64,000 nt of DNA from Lepisosteus oculatus (lineage: Eukaryota; Chordata; Actinopteri; Semionotiformes; Lepisosteidae), in assembly GCF_040954835.1 (NCBI RefSeq), contig NC_090716.1, positions 7,300,275-7,364,274 on the forward strand, read 5' to 3'. The translations under genes were made by a program, and so were the position numbers. The notes below the pieces were generated by a model. That model was not told where the DNA came from and did no database searches. It saw nothing but the letters and a program-made list of their open reading frames with translations. This document shows, in pieces, positions 1 through 12,026 of this stretch. Each line of letters begins with the position of its first letter. Within the stretch, counting starts at the first letter, position 1.

Positions 1-2830
1 TTAGAATAATACAGAAAGTGACAGAACGCACATGTTCTCCATCTAAACCCAGCAGACAAAGACACAACAGGGTCATCCGGCTTGTGTTGTGTACTAATCG
101 AGGCCTCCATGCTTTTTTGCTAGCAAGATCTTCTTGTCTGGGCAAAAGATGCAGAGGAAGGATAAACCTCAAGAACGCTAGTTTTTTTTTTTTAAAACAC
201 ATATGGATAAGGAAAGCCGTGGGTTTAAACTCCTGTTCACAAAATGCTGAAATCCTGGACTTACTCTTTTTTGATCATCCAGCCCGTGAGTCACCGGCTT
301 TCTCCTGTGATGTTGATGCTGGGCAGACTCGGCTCCAGATTCCATTTCCTTCAGTGCCAATCCTCTCTCCTTTATCTTCCAGTCACTTTCCCAGAATATC
401 CAACAAATCCCAAGGCAGAGGAAACAAAGTCCTTTCACGCCCACCTCTCTTCCTTCAAAAGCAACCCCTGAGACTTCCACTTGAGCACTTTCCAGAAAAT
501 CATCACCTTGTGGTCCTGGACGTTTTGCTTTTCTTCCTCCTACTTCTCAGTCATTTTCCAAACCATCGTTCTTTTATTTCAGCTTTATTCCAGAAGGGCC
601 GGCCTGCGTGTGAACGCACAAGAGCAGAAGGTTCCCCAGTACTTGTGGCTTGTGTTTCATCATCGCTGCAGTTATGTGCACTCCGCCACACTCATCCCAA
701 AGACGCATTTAATCCACCGGTCGATAGGATCAGCGCAACATACTGGACAGGTCACCCTTCCATTATCAATCAGCAATCCTGACAATGGCTATTTGTAAAT
801 CCCACAAGAGCACAACCCAAAGTCTTCATGCAATGGTGCCATCTGAGTAGAGAGAGGCGATCTGAGAAAGAAAACAAGAGGGACGTCAGTGAATCGCATG
901 GAATAATGTGGAGTGAATGAAAAGACAGGCTTTAATAGTTAAAAGTGCGAGTGCCACACGTTTGTAAAATGCAACATGCTCTGGTCTTGCAGCTGTTTAC
1001 TTTTTAGAGTTGCCTTATAGAAAAAGCAAACCGAGAATGCTTACAAACATTTGCAACACATCAGATAACAGTTTGATATGACAACAGAAACTATATTTTT
1101 TAATTTGTTTCCACAGTTAAATGTCAGCCCGAGTCCCTAGACATTGTATTACATTACAGTAAATAAACCAAATTTCCAGAGTGAAAGGAGAAAAGAATAA
1201 TATTTTATTTCAGGCAAATACACATTAGCCAAGTGTCCAGGCCTGTTTTCTAAATTAAAAAATGAACTGCATTATAGGGGGAAAAACAATTACTAGAAAT
1301 TATATTTTATTTGTTCCTGTTCTCGTTAGTCGCTTCTTAATCAGTGCCGTTGAAGTAGCTTTATTTGAGACTTTTAGATTAAGTACTAAAATGTACTTTT
1401 AAGTTGTCTCCAAACTCGCCTTGCTGGACCAACCGAAATCAGGCTTGTTCGGGGTTAATAAAAAAATAAAATAACTGTAGACGTGCATAAGCTGTCCAAG
1501 CAGAAAGTAGCGAGAGAAATCGCTTTATTTTTTATTGTAACTGTGGTTTAACAATTCCCGGAGAAATTTCGAAGACTTCGAAATACTCCAATTTGCCACA
1601 TTTTCGTTAATATATACCTTAAATACGTGACAATCAAACGACTGCAACTTGCAATGTCCTGTTCAATCGTTTTGTTAATTCAAACAATGTTCGCGAGACG
1701 CGAAAACTACCTCAGAAATTTGTGTTCCGTGAGCCTTTTGTTTCCATGTAATCGTCCAGCTTACTGCGTACACGGCTACATTAGAGATGTCGGTTTCCTA
1801 ATAAGTACTAGAAAAGCACTGTGCGACTAGTATGTTTGGGTACTTGGGAAGAAAGACACTTCTGAGTTACAAAATTGTAACATTGTCACCTTCTAGTACA
1901 ATTTATGACGAATTTCCCAGACAAGCACCTTATCTGCAGTTCCTGTGAGGACAGGCAGACTGTATTGCGCAATACATAATATAGATAATATTAGTGCATT
2001 TATTTAAAGGCGTTTTTTCCGGCGTCTGCACCGACAGTGATGGTCTGTAGTTCACTAATAATAAATTATGATACGGATCACACTTGACCAGATATAGTGC
2101 ATTTAAAATCGAACCGAAATAAATTTTAAGACGCCTAAATAATCAATTGCTTTGCCTTGAAGCGGCTATGTCGCAGGTTTTAATTCTAATACTCCGGCAA
2201 ATTGTCAATTGTGAAACGGATCTAGATTCCGCATTGCATAAAAACCCAAAAAATCACATTTTTAACTAGGTCTTCAACCATCTGCCACGCAGTGTGTTAT
2301 AAATGTATGAGACGGAGGTTATGGGTACATCTCGAATGATGCTTTCTAGACTCTAGAGTTAACTTAAAGCACATACAGCCAATACATAGACAAAAGCTGA
2401 TGGGAACCTACTTTAGTTTGAGAACATTGCAATTATAGCACTTTGCCAACCTCCTGCGGGAAGCTCATAAAACACAATCCCATTACAAAACTTAGTATTT
2501 AATTACATCTCCCGAGTCTCCCTGCTGTCCCTAAAGATCAGACAGTTATACTTCTCTCTGCTTAAGCACAGTCAGACGAGTACGTCTTCGATTTGCTACC
2601 CGTCTGCAGGAATACTACTGCAAGCATTTTCTATCAATCTGGATAGCAGCGCACGTGCCCTACTACAATTAACGTGCATCTTTAAGCAGGAGGGAAAGAG
2701 ACTAGTCCTACTCACCCAAAACAAAACCCCTCAGTGCCCCACTGCAAACAGGCTCCTCTCCATACACATTCTAGCTACTCTCTCCCCGTCTTACAGCCAG
2801 TGCATTATTGCACTGAAGAACCCCCTCTTT
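1..2830. other. Intergenic, upstream of E2F8; nothing recognised
   Basis: I see no exon with splice signals and protein similarity in this stretch. The long open frame at 18-782 has low-complexity, non-homologous content and no gene-like context. In human the neighbour on this side of E2F8 is NAV2, transcribed away from it, so this could be the spacer between the two, but no NAV2 exon is visible. Confidence 0.5.
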
Positions 2831-2839
2831 CTAATCGAT

Positions 2840-2912
2840 CACATTACGTCATTGCTAAGCGCGCCAGTCTTCTTCCCGGTTTTTCAGCGCTATCCGTCTC
2901 CATGGAAACTTC
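2840..2912. promoter_or_regulatory. Candidate regulatory cluster with RFX X-box
   Basis: A CRE-like TTACGTCA lies at 2844-2851, a GCGCGCC-like E2F/GC stretch follows near 2860, and gtctccatggaaac at 2896-2909 fits the palindromic RFX X-box pattern GTNNCCATGGNAAC. The cluster is 2.8 kb upstream of the E2F8 start codon. It may be a distal E2F8 element or the promoter of an unseen divergent transcript; function is inferred from motifs alone. Confidence 0.35.
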
Positions 2913-3299
2913 TCTGGGAAAAAGGAATCTGTTGCCATCTAGCGTCGACGAGAGATTTAGCACAAGAGGAGCAATTTCGCAATTAACCGGGAATATTTCA
3001 TTCTATTAGATCGCGAGGAAAATAGCAAACGCCATCATGTGTAGTGCATACACAAAAAGCCTTAAGGCTTAAGGGTTTGAAAGACAATCCGGCTCAATAT
3101 CTTAAGATTTTAAAAAAATAATGTCAGTCCTCTTCTTCCGTTTTTCTCCGAAGTGTGCTGTCAGGTCTTTCATGACAGCGTGGTTGGAGCCTACGGTCAC
3201 TCTATGGGACCTTGGTTGGAAATTCGCGTCCCGGGGGAACAGCACCTCCTACTGGTCCACCAAATCACTCACAGCAGCAACACGAATTTCCTTGAAAGT

Positions 3300-3366
3300 T
3301 CCCCTGTCCAGCACTGAAACAACCCAGCTCTGCTTAGCTTCCAAAATGTACAACGGGATCAGGCCC
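3300..3366 (-). repeat. Degenerate 5S-rRNA-like segment
   Basis: The stretch gctctgcttagcttcc (3328-3343), followed by a partly matching tail ending cgggatcagg, reads as the reverse complement of the internal control region of 5S rRNA (GGAAGCTAAGC...). Only about 60 bp align and there are many mismatches. It is best taken as a 5S-derived pseudogene or the 5S head of a SINE, not a working 5S gene. Bases 3180-3300 may belong to the same old insertion. Confidence 0.45.
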
Positions 3367-3844
3367 CAGCGATTTCTGCAATCCTCCTAAGTCAGTATCT
3401 GTTACCAGGCTTGGGAATCAGATATTGTCATGCACTTTAATTTTCTCCCAGTCCTCAGATACCTTTCGGAAATCACTGAGATGTATACTTTGTTCCCTAC
3501 AAATTTGATACTGTGATTAGCTATACTTGAAGTTACACTCAAGCAGTCACATTAAACGATAAATGGAGACACACGTCTCAAAATAAACAATTCTGCACAC
3601 TTTTTATCTCGTTTTATTCCTGTTCTAAAAGCGCCAGCACTACAAAGCTCAACTAGATTTACAGCCCTTGCATAGTAGCACGGCGCTGCATAGCCTAGTC
3701 ATTGCTAACAACAGGGAAACCAAGGCGTCTATTTGCATTAAGGTGGACAGTGGCACTCCCTTGCTCGCAGGCCATACGTGACGAAGTCCTTGGCGCTGAA
3801 GCGCTCAGATAACATTAAAAAAAAACGCCGCTCCGCGTTCTCAC

Positions 3845-3945
3845 GGCTCTGATTGGCTGGAAGGAAATGTAAAGCAGGGCGGGAGGGTGAGCGCGCTGTA
3901 TGAATGACGTCAGGCGGGAGTGGGGCAGGGAATTTGCGAAATGCC
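3845..3945 (+). promoter_or_regulatory. Candidate upstream E2F8 promoter / CpG cluster
   Basis: An inverted CCAAT box (ATTGG, 3852-3856), GC-rich GGGCGGGAG near 3878, a perfect CRE TGACGTCA at 3905-3912, GGCGGGAG at 3914-3921 and an E2F-like TTTGCGAAA near 3934 lie within 100 bp. CCAAT, CRE and E2F sites are typical of cell-cycle promoters. A strong donor (GGTAAGT) at about 4368 could end an alternative first exon from here, but this cannot be confirmed from sequence. Confidence 0.4.
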
Positions 3946-5294
3946 TCCTTTTGTACTCACTGAAATGTAAGCTGAGCGACTGATCGCTGGTTTAACTCAG
4001 GGCATGCCTTAAGTTATAAAGTTCCTCGATATTGGATGAGTTGGTATAGTGTGTGTTTTTTTAATTACATAGGATTGTTCTACAATTTTAGAAGTGTTAT
4101 AGGTTTTACAGATAATTTATTACCAGTACAGTATATGTGTTTGTACTTGCCTTACCGTTTGTATTTACTACATGTTTACGAATATGAGAGCTGCTACACT
4201 TTGCCGGTTAAGTTTTTAAGACGGATCTTCAAAACGAAGAATGCAGTGAATATTTAGCCATCGATTGTATTAACTACAGACTTTTTTTTATGGTCCAACT
4301 CTGAGGATCTGAGTGTGTGTACATTAAGCGACGAGCAATACAAGAGGATCTTTTTAACTTGCATCTGGGTAAGTTATTTTTATTTTATGCGTTTGTGTAA
4401 CATGATTCATGTTGAGAAATATTGTGTTAGCTGAGAGTTATCAGAAAACGATATGGAGTGTAATTTTAGCACAGTTTAGTAGCTAGAGTTGATCCCTGGA
4501 CTACTGTATCTACAGTACGTCACAAGGATTTATTGTTTATGCATAAGGTGAATAATATGGATTATCCTGCTCCTGTTGAATTAGCTGTTTTCGGGCTACA
4601 TAAAGGATTCGCTTTTCGTTTTTAGCGAAGTGTTTTTACAAAAAAAAGCCCGGTTTGAAAGTTCCCTAAACTTGAGGAAGTTGGGGGAGGCAAGCTTAGT
4701 TCGCTAAATGCCGGGTTCCTTCGGGATTTCGATGTCCCTTTAACGAATATCTGGAAAACACATCAGATTTGTCTTTTTAGGCATTAAATTGGTTATCTGA
4801 TGCCGTGAATGTCTGATATTGAACTAGAAACCTAGAAACAAGGGCGGCAGTCGAGACCCAGGGCTAACTACCCTAGCAGACATTGTATGAGCGGGGAAAA
4901 TTTAAAGAACCCGCGCGTTTCTTACAATCCAGTATTTACATAGTATAGTCGCTCCAAAACACGCTGCCTCTTATATTTTCAAGAAATGTCCACCGTCCCA
5001 TCACGATTATTAGTATTCATGACTATTTTTTTTAATTTAGGGTTTTATACCGTGTGCCTCTGATTAGCACATTCCTTTCCTGGGGTGATCATAAACGCTT
5101 CAAGCAAAACAATCTGCGTGCCAAACGAGTTTTAGACGTCGACGTATTGTTTGTCGTTTTCTTCTGCGCTACATGTATGGCCATAGACAAAGTGTAATTC
5201 GTTTGTCTTCGTGCGTGAGTTGAAACACTGTTTAATAAGCAAGCAAGATTTCTGGGGACGAAGGTCCCGGAGTTCCGCGCCAATAATTTAAAAA

Positions 5295-5489
5295 TATCTG
5301 TACTGCGCGGGACACTCTAACATCACAGCGAGGCGGACTCCCGCTTCATTTTTATTGGTCGATGAGCTAAAGAGGCGGGCATTTGCGTTGAGCGCTGTTT
5401 CTGATACGGCAGCGCAAGTGTCAGTTAACGACGGGCTTCCTCAGAGGGTACTACGAGTTTGATGTTAACTCTTGAGTTTCTGGACTTTT
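5295..5489 (+). promoter_or_regulatory. e2f8: Likely proximal E2F8 promoter and noncoding exon 1
   Basis: An inverted CCAAT (5354-5358) and an E2F/GC-type AGGCGGGC (5373-5380) precede a short CpG-bearing stretch that ends in a consensus donor GTAAGT at 5490. The next acceptor, at 5680, leads directly into the exon with the start codon, so about 5400-5489 is the probable 5' untranslated exon. Spacing of CCAAT and E2F-type sites without a TATA box suits an S-phase gene. The exact start site is not visible. Confidence 0.5.
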
Positions 5490-5687
5490 GTAAGTCGGAG
5501 ATTTTGCTTGGTCGGTTCTTTTTTTAAATAAGAAACATAATTTTAATCTTGAAATCAGCGTGGCAGCTTTTCTTGTGCTGCAGATGCACCCCCTTTACAC
5601 GCGTGTTGGTTTGGTGTGTGATTTAACCTGACACATATAACACTGATTTGATTTTTTTTCCCCAATTATTTTTTTTAAAGGTGGAAG

Positions 5688-8600
5688 ATGACAAGTGCAT
5701 TGTTGGAATTAAAGAACTTAAATCAGAAACCAAACCGTTTCTCTAACACACCGCATAAAGAGGATGGAAAGGTTAGTAATACGATGTACAGATGTACTGT
5801 TTTTTTAACTAAAATTGTAATTAGTTTACAATCCTTCACTGTAACCTGCTGATTGTCTTCATCAGGCACAAAAAATCCCCTCCAATCTGAATAAAAAGTT
5901 TGATAATTGATAATCAGTACAGATTATCTTCATATATTTGTATGTTTCTGTTTTTTAGGGAAACGTTTTAGTTTAAGCAGGATATTTGTATTTGAATCAC
6001 TAAGTAATGCATATTCATTCAGTTAAACATTTAATTTTCCTTTTTTGCAGTATGGTGTATTTGTAGAGCCTCCTGCACTGGGAATCAAAACGCCACTTAA
6101 GGCTTCTACCTCACATTCAGTATTAGCAGAGAGTCAGCAAGACATGGGGTCTCTGACGACGCCAACCAAGGGGAAAGACACTCCTGCCTGTGAGCCTTGG
6201 ACCCCAACGGCAAACCTTAAAATCCTGATCAGCGCCGTTAGTCCGGAGATCAGGAACAGGGAAAAGGAGCTATGCATTGATGACACTGAAGGGGCAGGGG
6301 CTATTGATAGTTCTCAGGTAAATGTCAATTCTCCATTCCTGCAGGTTTTAATCTGGCATTAGATTGCTGAAAATAACCTTGCATTACATGTCTAATTCAT
6401 TCATCCTGGTCCAAACAGCATTTGTATATTTATTTTCTCATCCTACAAAGAATTTGCAGTTGAACAATTATTGTTATGGTGTAATTAATTTATTTAATCC
6501 TTGATTTAATCCTTTTACAGATGTGTTTACGTTACATCAAAAGCTTTGTTACAAAAAAGGTACAAGTTTCCTTGCACTACACAATCCTGAACTCGATTTA
6601 ATTACTCATTTGTGTCTCCGTCCCCCAGGAACACTTTGGCGACGATTCTGACAAACTTCAAACAAGCCGGAAAGAAAAGAGTTTGGGGTTACTCTGCCAC
6701 AAATTCCTAGCAAGATATCCTGATTATCCCAACTCTGCCCTCAACAATGATATCTGTCTTGATGAAGTAGCTGGAGAGCTTCGTAAGTTGCGATTTATGT
6801 TTCAGTAGGCCATTATCTGTCTGGAGGTTCCATGTTTAGGAAGTGATTCTCAAAAACAACCACAAAGATAAAGACAGAGCTAACGAGAGTTACATGCCAA
6901 GTTACTGTTAATTTTAAAATGTCGAAAACAATTGCAAATCAACAGATGCACCACAAGCAGAACCAGAGCAGATCTGTTGTGTAATTTTACGAACAATTAG
7001 ATGGGAAAACCTAGGAAGTCTCTGAACAGCCCCAGGCTGCTAGTTAACAATCCCGGGTTTGCACTGTGCTTGTACTGTACGTCACAGGATTCCCACAATA
7101 AGATATTTCATTCGCCTTCGTGGTGCTGCTCTTCAACCCGCGTCTCGCTTATAAATCCGGATTTTAAAAAAGAACCCGCGTTGTGATCACACAGATGTGG
7201 AGCGCCGGCGCATCTACGACATCGTCAACGTGCTGGAGAGCTTGCACATGGTCAGCCGGCTGGCCAAGAACCGCTACACCTGGCACGGGCGGGGCAAGCT
7301 GGCGCAGACCCTGGGCATGCTGAAGCAGGTGGGCGAGGAGCACGGGTACTCGGCGCAGATGCAGCAGCTGAAGCAGAGGAGTCACGAGAGGGAGTTCGAC
7401 TCGGACGCCGAGGAGAAGGAGAACGAGGACGTGCGGCAAGCCGGGGGGCTGGATGGCGACGTGGGGCAGAGGGAGATGTTCTTCGTGGAGCTCCCGGGGA
7501 TGGAGTTCAGGGCAGGTGAGGCTCCGCGCTTCAGACACGCTCCCTTTTGTCTGTGTGCGAAAATGAGCATGGAGAGGAAGAGGCTTCCAACAGCAACTTT
7601 TTGAAGAAATTAAGCTCACAATTAACTCTATTAAATCTTTCCCCTCAAAGCATCTGCTTATTTCTGTCTGGCTGAAATGCTTTCACAAACATTTGAAAAG
7701 CTAAATGGAAAACGGAAGCCGTCGAGGTGTTAAATGCAGATTTACAACCTATGACCACAACCAAAATATGAGATGAAGAAACTGGTTTTTACCTCAGAGT
7801 GAAGTGTCATACGTATACATGGAAAAAAGTTGCTGCTGTATAAAAAAAAAAAGACCCTTGTGTCTAAGCAGAGAACTACACTAAACAACAGAAACCTCAC
7901 TGCCATTTCCTTTCTGCTTTCACAGCTTCGGTCAACAGCAGGAAGGACAAGTCGCTGAGAGTTATGAGTCAGAAGTTCGTGATGCTGTTCTTGGTTTCCA
8001 AGCCCCGCGTGGTCAGTCTGGACATCGCAGCTAAAATTCTCATCGGAGAGGATCAAGTGATTGATTTGGATAAGAGCAAGTTTAAAAGTGAGCAGTATTT
8101 TATTTATCTGGATTTCCGTTTTATGACGCGTGCTCGGTTGCTCTACAATACTTCAATAATTCGGGGACCGCATGTGCTTATGGTTTCCACTGCATCTATT
8201 CCAGCAAAAATCCGGAGGCTGTATGACATCGCTAACGTGCTGAGTAGTCTGGAGCTGATAAAAAAGGTGCACGTTACAGAGGAGAGAGGCCGGAAGCCAG
8301 CATTCAAGTGGACAGGACCTGAGGATTTCTTATGTGTTAAAGGTACATTTTTAATGCTATAATTTACTGCAGTTGTTTAATATGATCATACTACTTTTAG
8401 TCTTTAAGCTTCATTTTGCTTATTTTTTCCTTTTTCCACAGATGAAAAGACATCATCAGCTGCCACTTTAGCTACATCCAAGACATTAGAATCCAGATCC
8501 TCCATCGAAAATTGCGCCAAAAATCTCTTCCCTTCGTCCAAGACAAAGCATAGCTTCACACGGCACCCATCTCTTGTCAAGCTAGCAAAGAGTATCCAGG

Positions 8601-11600
8601 ATGACCGAAGGAAAATAAACTCTGCACCCAGCAGTCCTGTCAAGATGAAAAGTAAGTGTTAGGCAGTACAGCAATACAGTGGCGGGGCATATCTTTAACA
8701 CAAGTAGGAAGCTGCGTCAGCATGCGTAGGCTGCAAAGGAACAAGTAAAGGTTTATTCCATGATGAAAATAAAACAACGTTTTCGGCTGTAGAGTCAGAT
8801 GGCACTTGAAGAAGGCTCCCCAGCCAAAATGTGTTTCTTTTTTTCTCTTTTTCAGCATTAAATAAATCTTTACATCTTTAACACCTACAAGTCTGAAAAT
8901 AAATGATCCCCCAGATAAAGTGAACTACTGGACAGTGATACATGTCACAATGAAGCAAGATGTCTTGCTACACAGTGCCTTACAGATCATCACTGGCATC
9001 TTTTATTAAACAGGAAACAACCTCTTCCAGCAAACAGACTAGAATACTGAGCAATACATTTATAAGATGTTAGCTTTTAAATATTGTGTAAATTGTGATG
9101 GATTATGAGCAAGTATATGGCATTTAATGTCCCTTTTGCACTTTGTTTTTTTTCATTCTTTACACTTATCTCCGTATCCTTGTTTCCCCCAAGACTCGAC
9201 CGATCCTGAATGTTACCCAAGCAGAATGGCCCAGCTGGCAGCCATCTGCAAAATTCAGCTTGATGAGCAATCAAGGTAAGTTCTAACTAAGGTCATTTAG
9301 TGCAATATTTCTTTTCTGTAATGTGGAAATGTTTCTTATTTCCTTATTTAACTTGGTTCGGACAAAGCATCAAACTTTGGTTTTTAATAGCCTTAATGCA
9401 TCTAAACAAACAAGTAATAGGTTTATTCCATGCTGAAAAAAAAGAAGAAAGAAAACGTTTCGGCCGTGGAGCCTTCTTCAGGTGAGAAAGACAAGACACC
9501 TGAAGAAGGCTCCACAGCCAAAACGTTGTTTTCTTTCTTCTTTTTTTCCAGCACGGAATAAACCTATTACTTGTTCCTTTGCAGGCTACACATGCTGACG
9601 CAGCTACCCACCTGAACTACTTAATGCTAATACAGTGATAATGCACATACACACCAAAAAACAGTCACCATGGGGGAATCAAAACTTCATTTGTTCAATG
9701 CAACTCATTTTTCTACCTCATGAAATAAACTGCTATTTACTTTTGTTTTAGGAAAAGCAAGAAGAAACCCAAACAGACTGTGACACAAGCTCAAAAACAA
9801 AAAGGAAAAGCCACCAAAACATCAGGAGCTGTTGAGCAACTAGTAAACGCAGAACAGCAGGATACCAACTCTCAGGCTAAGACCCTTGCGCCATCTACCA
9901 GAGCAGTACCTTATCTTCACTGTCAGTATTCTCCCCTCATCCCCATGATACTACCTCAGAACCAGACTGCTGGACCATGTGCTATATATGTGCACTCTTG
10001 TGCGCGGCCAGTAGCTAATCGCTCCAGCCTGGCTGTACGATCCATGAGATTTGAAGATAAAGGTGGGGAAAGTCCACCTGACGCTGGCTTAGAAATCCAC
10101 TGCGACAGGACAGCTTCAGCTTCTGATCCAGAAAATGACTCCTCTCAAAAGAATTGCCAGTCGCCTTGTTCGCTGAACAGTCCCAAGAGGGTCTATAAAC
10201 GAGCCTGTACTGAAAAGCTTGAAAACTCTTCTCCAAAAAGAAAGAACACCCAGACAAATTCTAGGGTATGTTTTCCTCTTTCTATTTTTGATTCTAAGGG
10301 TGTTTCCAGAGCTACAGATAACCTAAAAATATTAGCTACGTTCATTGTTAGCAACTGTCATTCAGAAAAGTTAATTTGTTATATTACTTAAAAAGTGCCT
10401 GACCAATAGGTTTAGTCAAGCGTTAAGGAAAGACGTATGTAACTCTCCTGCTTGGTTACCGATGATTCGGTGTCAATTTTCTCAGATGCGACCCGAGAAA
10501 ATGCTCATTCTTAAGTGAAATTCTCTCCTGATTTTTATCATCAGGGTTCGTCACCCGGTGAAGCAGAGCTATACGAACTCTACCTGGACAAGCTCAAGGC
10601 ACGCAGGGGATTGGTACCCAACAGACCTTCGCCTAGAGCCTTGCACTTAGATCCAGAGTTTATCAATACCCCGGAGAACAAGGGATCAGAGCAGCTTGAC
10701 GAAAGTGTGGAGACATTCCTGGAAAAAGAAGAGAAGCTTTCGTGTTCCGACAGCGAAGCAGGACTTACTCCTATACGATCGGTCTCCGTGCCAGAAATCA
10801 TGGTGCCTTCTGGTCATCTGCACCCTGAGGTAACCAAAGTTTGATATTTCCGTTCCAAATGATATCCACGGATGGGAAAATGTGTTCTGACCATTGATTT
10901 TTGTTACATCTGTTGTTCCAGGCACTAGTGCCAGCCGGCTATCTTATTCCCATATCGCAGCAGTCCCTCTTCAGCCTTCAGAGGTCGCGGTCCCCGGACG
11001 GAGAAAGCCCCAAGCCCTCAGCTTCACACCACAAGGCTTACCAACCCCCTGTCACAGGTACCGACACGGAGCGAGAAAGCTCACAAGATAGCATTGGAAC
11101 TCCCGTGTTTCGGAAGTGGTTGAAACCCATTTGACTACCATTCTGTCTTTGCCCCCCTCCCCCACAGGGGCCCTACCTGTGATGTCTTCAGAACTCACCC
11201 CTACGAGCTTCACATCGCACGCCACGTTTCAGCACCCCAGCCCCTCCGTCTCCCTCGCCTCCTTTCCAGTTATCAACCAGTCGAGCCCTTCTTTTGCCTC
11301 CGGGCAGCACGTGAACAGCCCCAGCCCCGCAATACTGAACTTCACACTACAGAACCTCGGGCTGATCTCGGCTGGAATCCCGCAGGGTGCCAGCCCTGGC
11401 ACTGTGGCCACCCCCCTGGAGCAGGCCAGCCCCGTCCCAGGACACCTGAGCTTTCAGCCAGGGGGGATGATCTTCATCAAGCCTATGTCTCCAGTCCCGG
11501 TTCAGCCTCAGATGCCTGGACAGCATGTTACTTTGATCAGTTTACAGCAGGTGAGAACTAGGACTTGGTTGTTCAAGACCTCTTAAAAGAAGAGAGACAA

Positions 11601-12026
11601 AAAAATGTTTCACGCTACTATATAGTAATATGCAGTTGTTGATGTAACACATTGTAAATTATTAAATATTTATAGCAGCAGTGAAATACAAAAAAGACGT
11701 GCAAACTATGTAGAAATTATTTTTAACCAGTTACAGAAGCAGTCAGAACTGTTTATGTAAAGCATGAATTAACATTAGAGTAAAAGTATCCATTACACAC
11801 CTTGAAAACTTTGAATCCAAGTTATCAGCTGACTGTAACTGTTTTTATTTTCAAACAGCCTCTTCTGGCAACGCCCAAAGCATCCCAGTGTGCTCAACAG
11901 AGCTTCTTCCACACCCCAGTCTCCACCTTGTCTCCCTTGGCTGCTGTGGTCTCGTCTAGTCATTCGTCTCACGAGAACATTTACATACCGCAGAGGAAAC
12001 TTGAAGTGAGCACTGAAGAAACCTGA
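5688..12026 (+). CDS. e2f8: E2F8, atypical E2F transcription factor (13 coding exons)
   Basis: Nuclear transcriptional repressor of the E2F7/8 class, which binds E2F sites without a DP partner and limits S-phase genes. Coding exons: 5688-5771, 6051-6317, 6629-6782, 7195-7515, 7926-8087, 8205-8342, 8442-8651, 9194-9275, 9752-10265, 10545-10829, 10922-11057, 11168-11550, 11859-12026; all junctions are GT-AG and in phase, giving about 967 residues (human about 867). The first DNA-binding domain spans roughly residues 134-200 with [13 protein letters not shown]; the second spans roughly 282-372 with [13 protein letters not shown] and [12 protein letters not shown]. Further E2F8 signatures are [24 protein letters not shown] and the C-terminal [11 protein letters not shown], which separate it from E2F7. 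The start is the first ATG of exon 2; it adds about 28 residues before the part that aligns with mammals. Exon 7195-7515 is strikingly GC-rich. Confidence 0.93.
8700..8882. repeat. Short inverted-dimer repeat, copy 1 (E2F8 intron)
   Basis: The left arm runs from about 8709 (gctgcgtcagcatgcg, aaggaacaagtaaaggttt, ttccatg) to 8800. The right arm, about 8806-8875, is its imperfect reverse complement (gaaggctcc, cagccaaaa, tttttcagca, aataaat). It belongs to the same family as the copies at 9411-9614 and 41070-41151. This copy is the most diverged: the arm tips differ and ctgaagaagg is ttgaagaagg. It lies in the intron just before E2F8 exon 9194-9275. Confidence 0.7.
9411..9614. repeat. Near-perfect inverted-dimer repeat, copy 2 (E2F8 intron)
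   Basis: The left arm 9411-9484 (caagtaataggtttattcc ... ccttcttcaggtg) and the right arm 9497-9573 are reverse complements with only a few differences, separated by a 12-bp spacer. A 40-bp tail (ttcctttgcaggctacac ... gctgacgcagc) follows the right arm and matches the outer part of copy 1. RNA from this intron could fold into a hairpin of about 75 bp. It is probably a nonautonomous mobile element; the family was not identified. Confidence 0.8.

Noticed and set aside
18-782. 254-codon open frame at the left edge
   Set aside because: No recognisable domain, odd composition, overlapped by frames on the other strand, and no promoter or splice context; most likely chance.
7164-7619. 151-codon antisense open frame over an E2F8 exon
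   Set aside because: It is the shadow of a GC-rich coding exon; the sense strand carries the conserved E2F domain.
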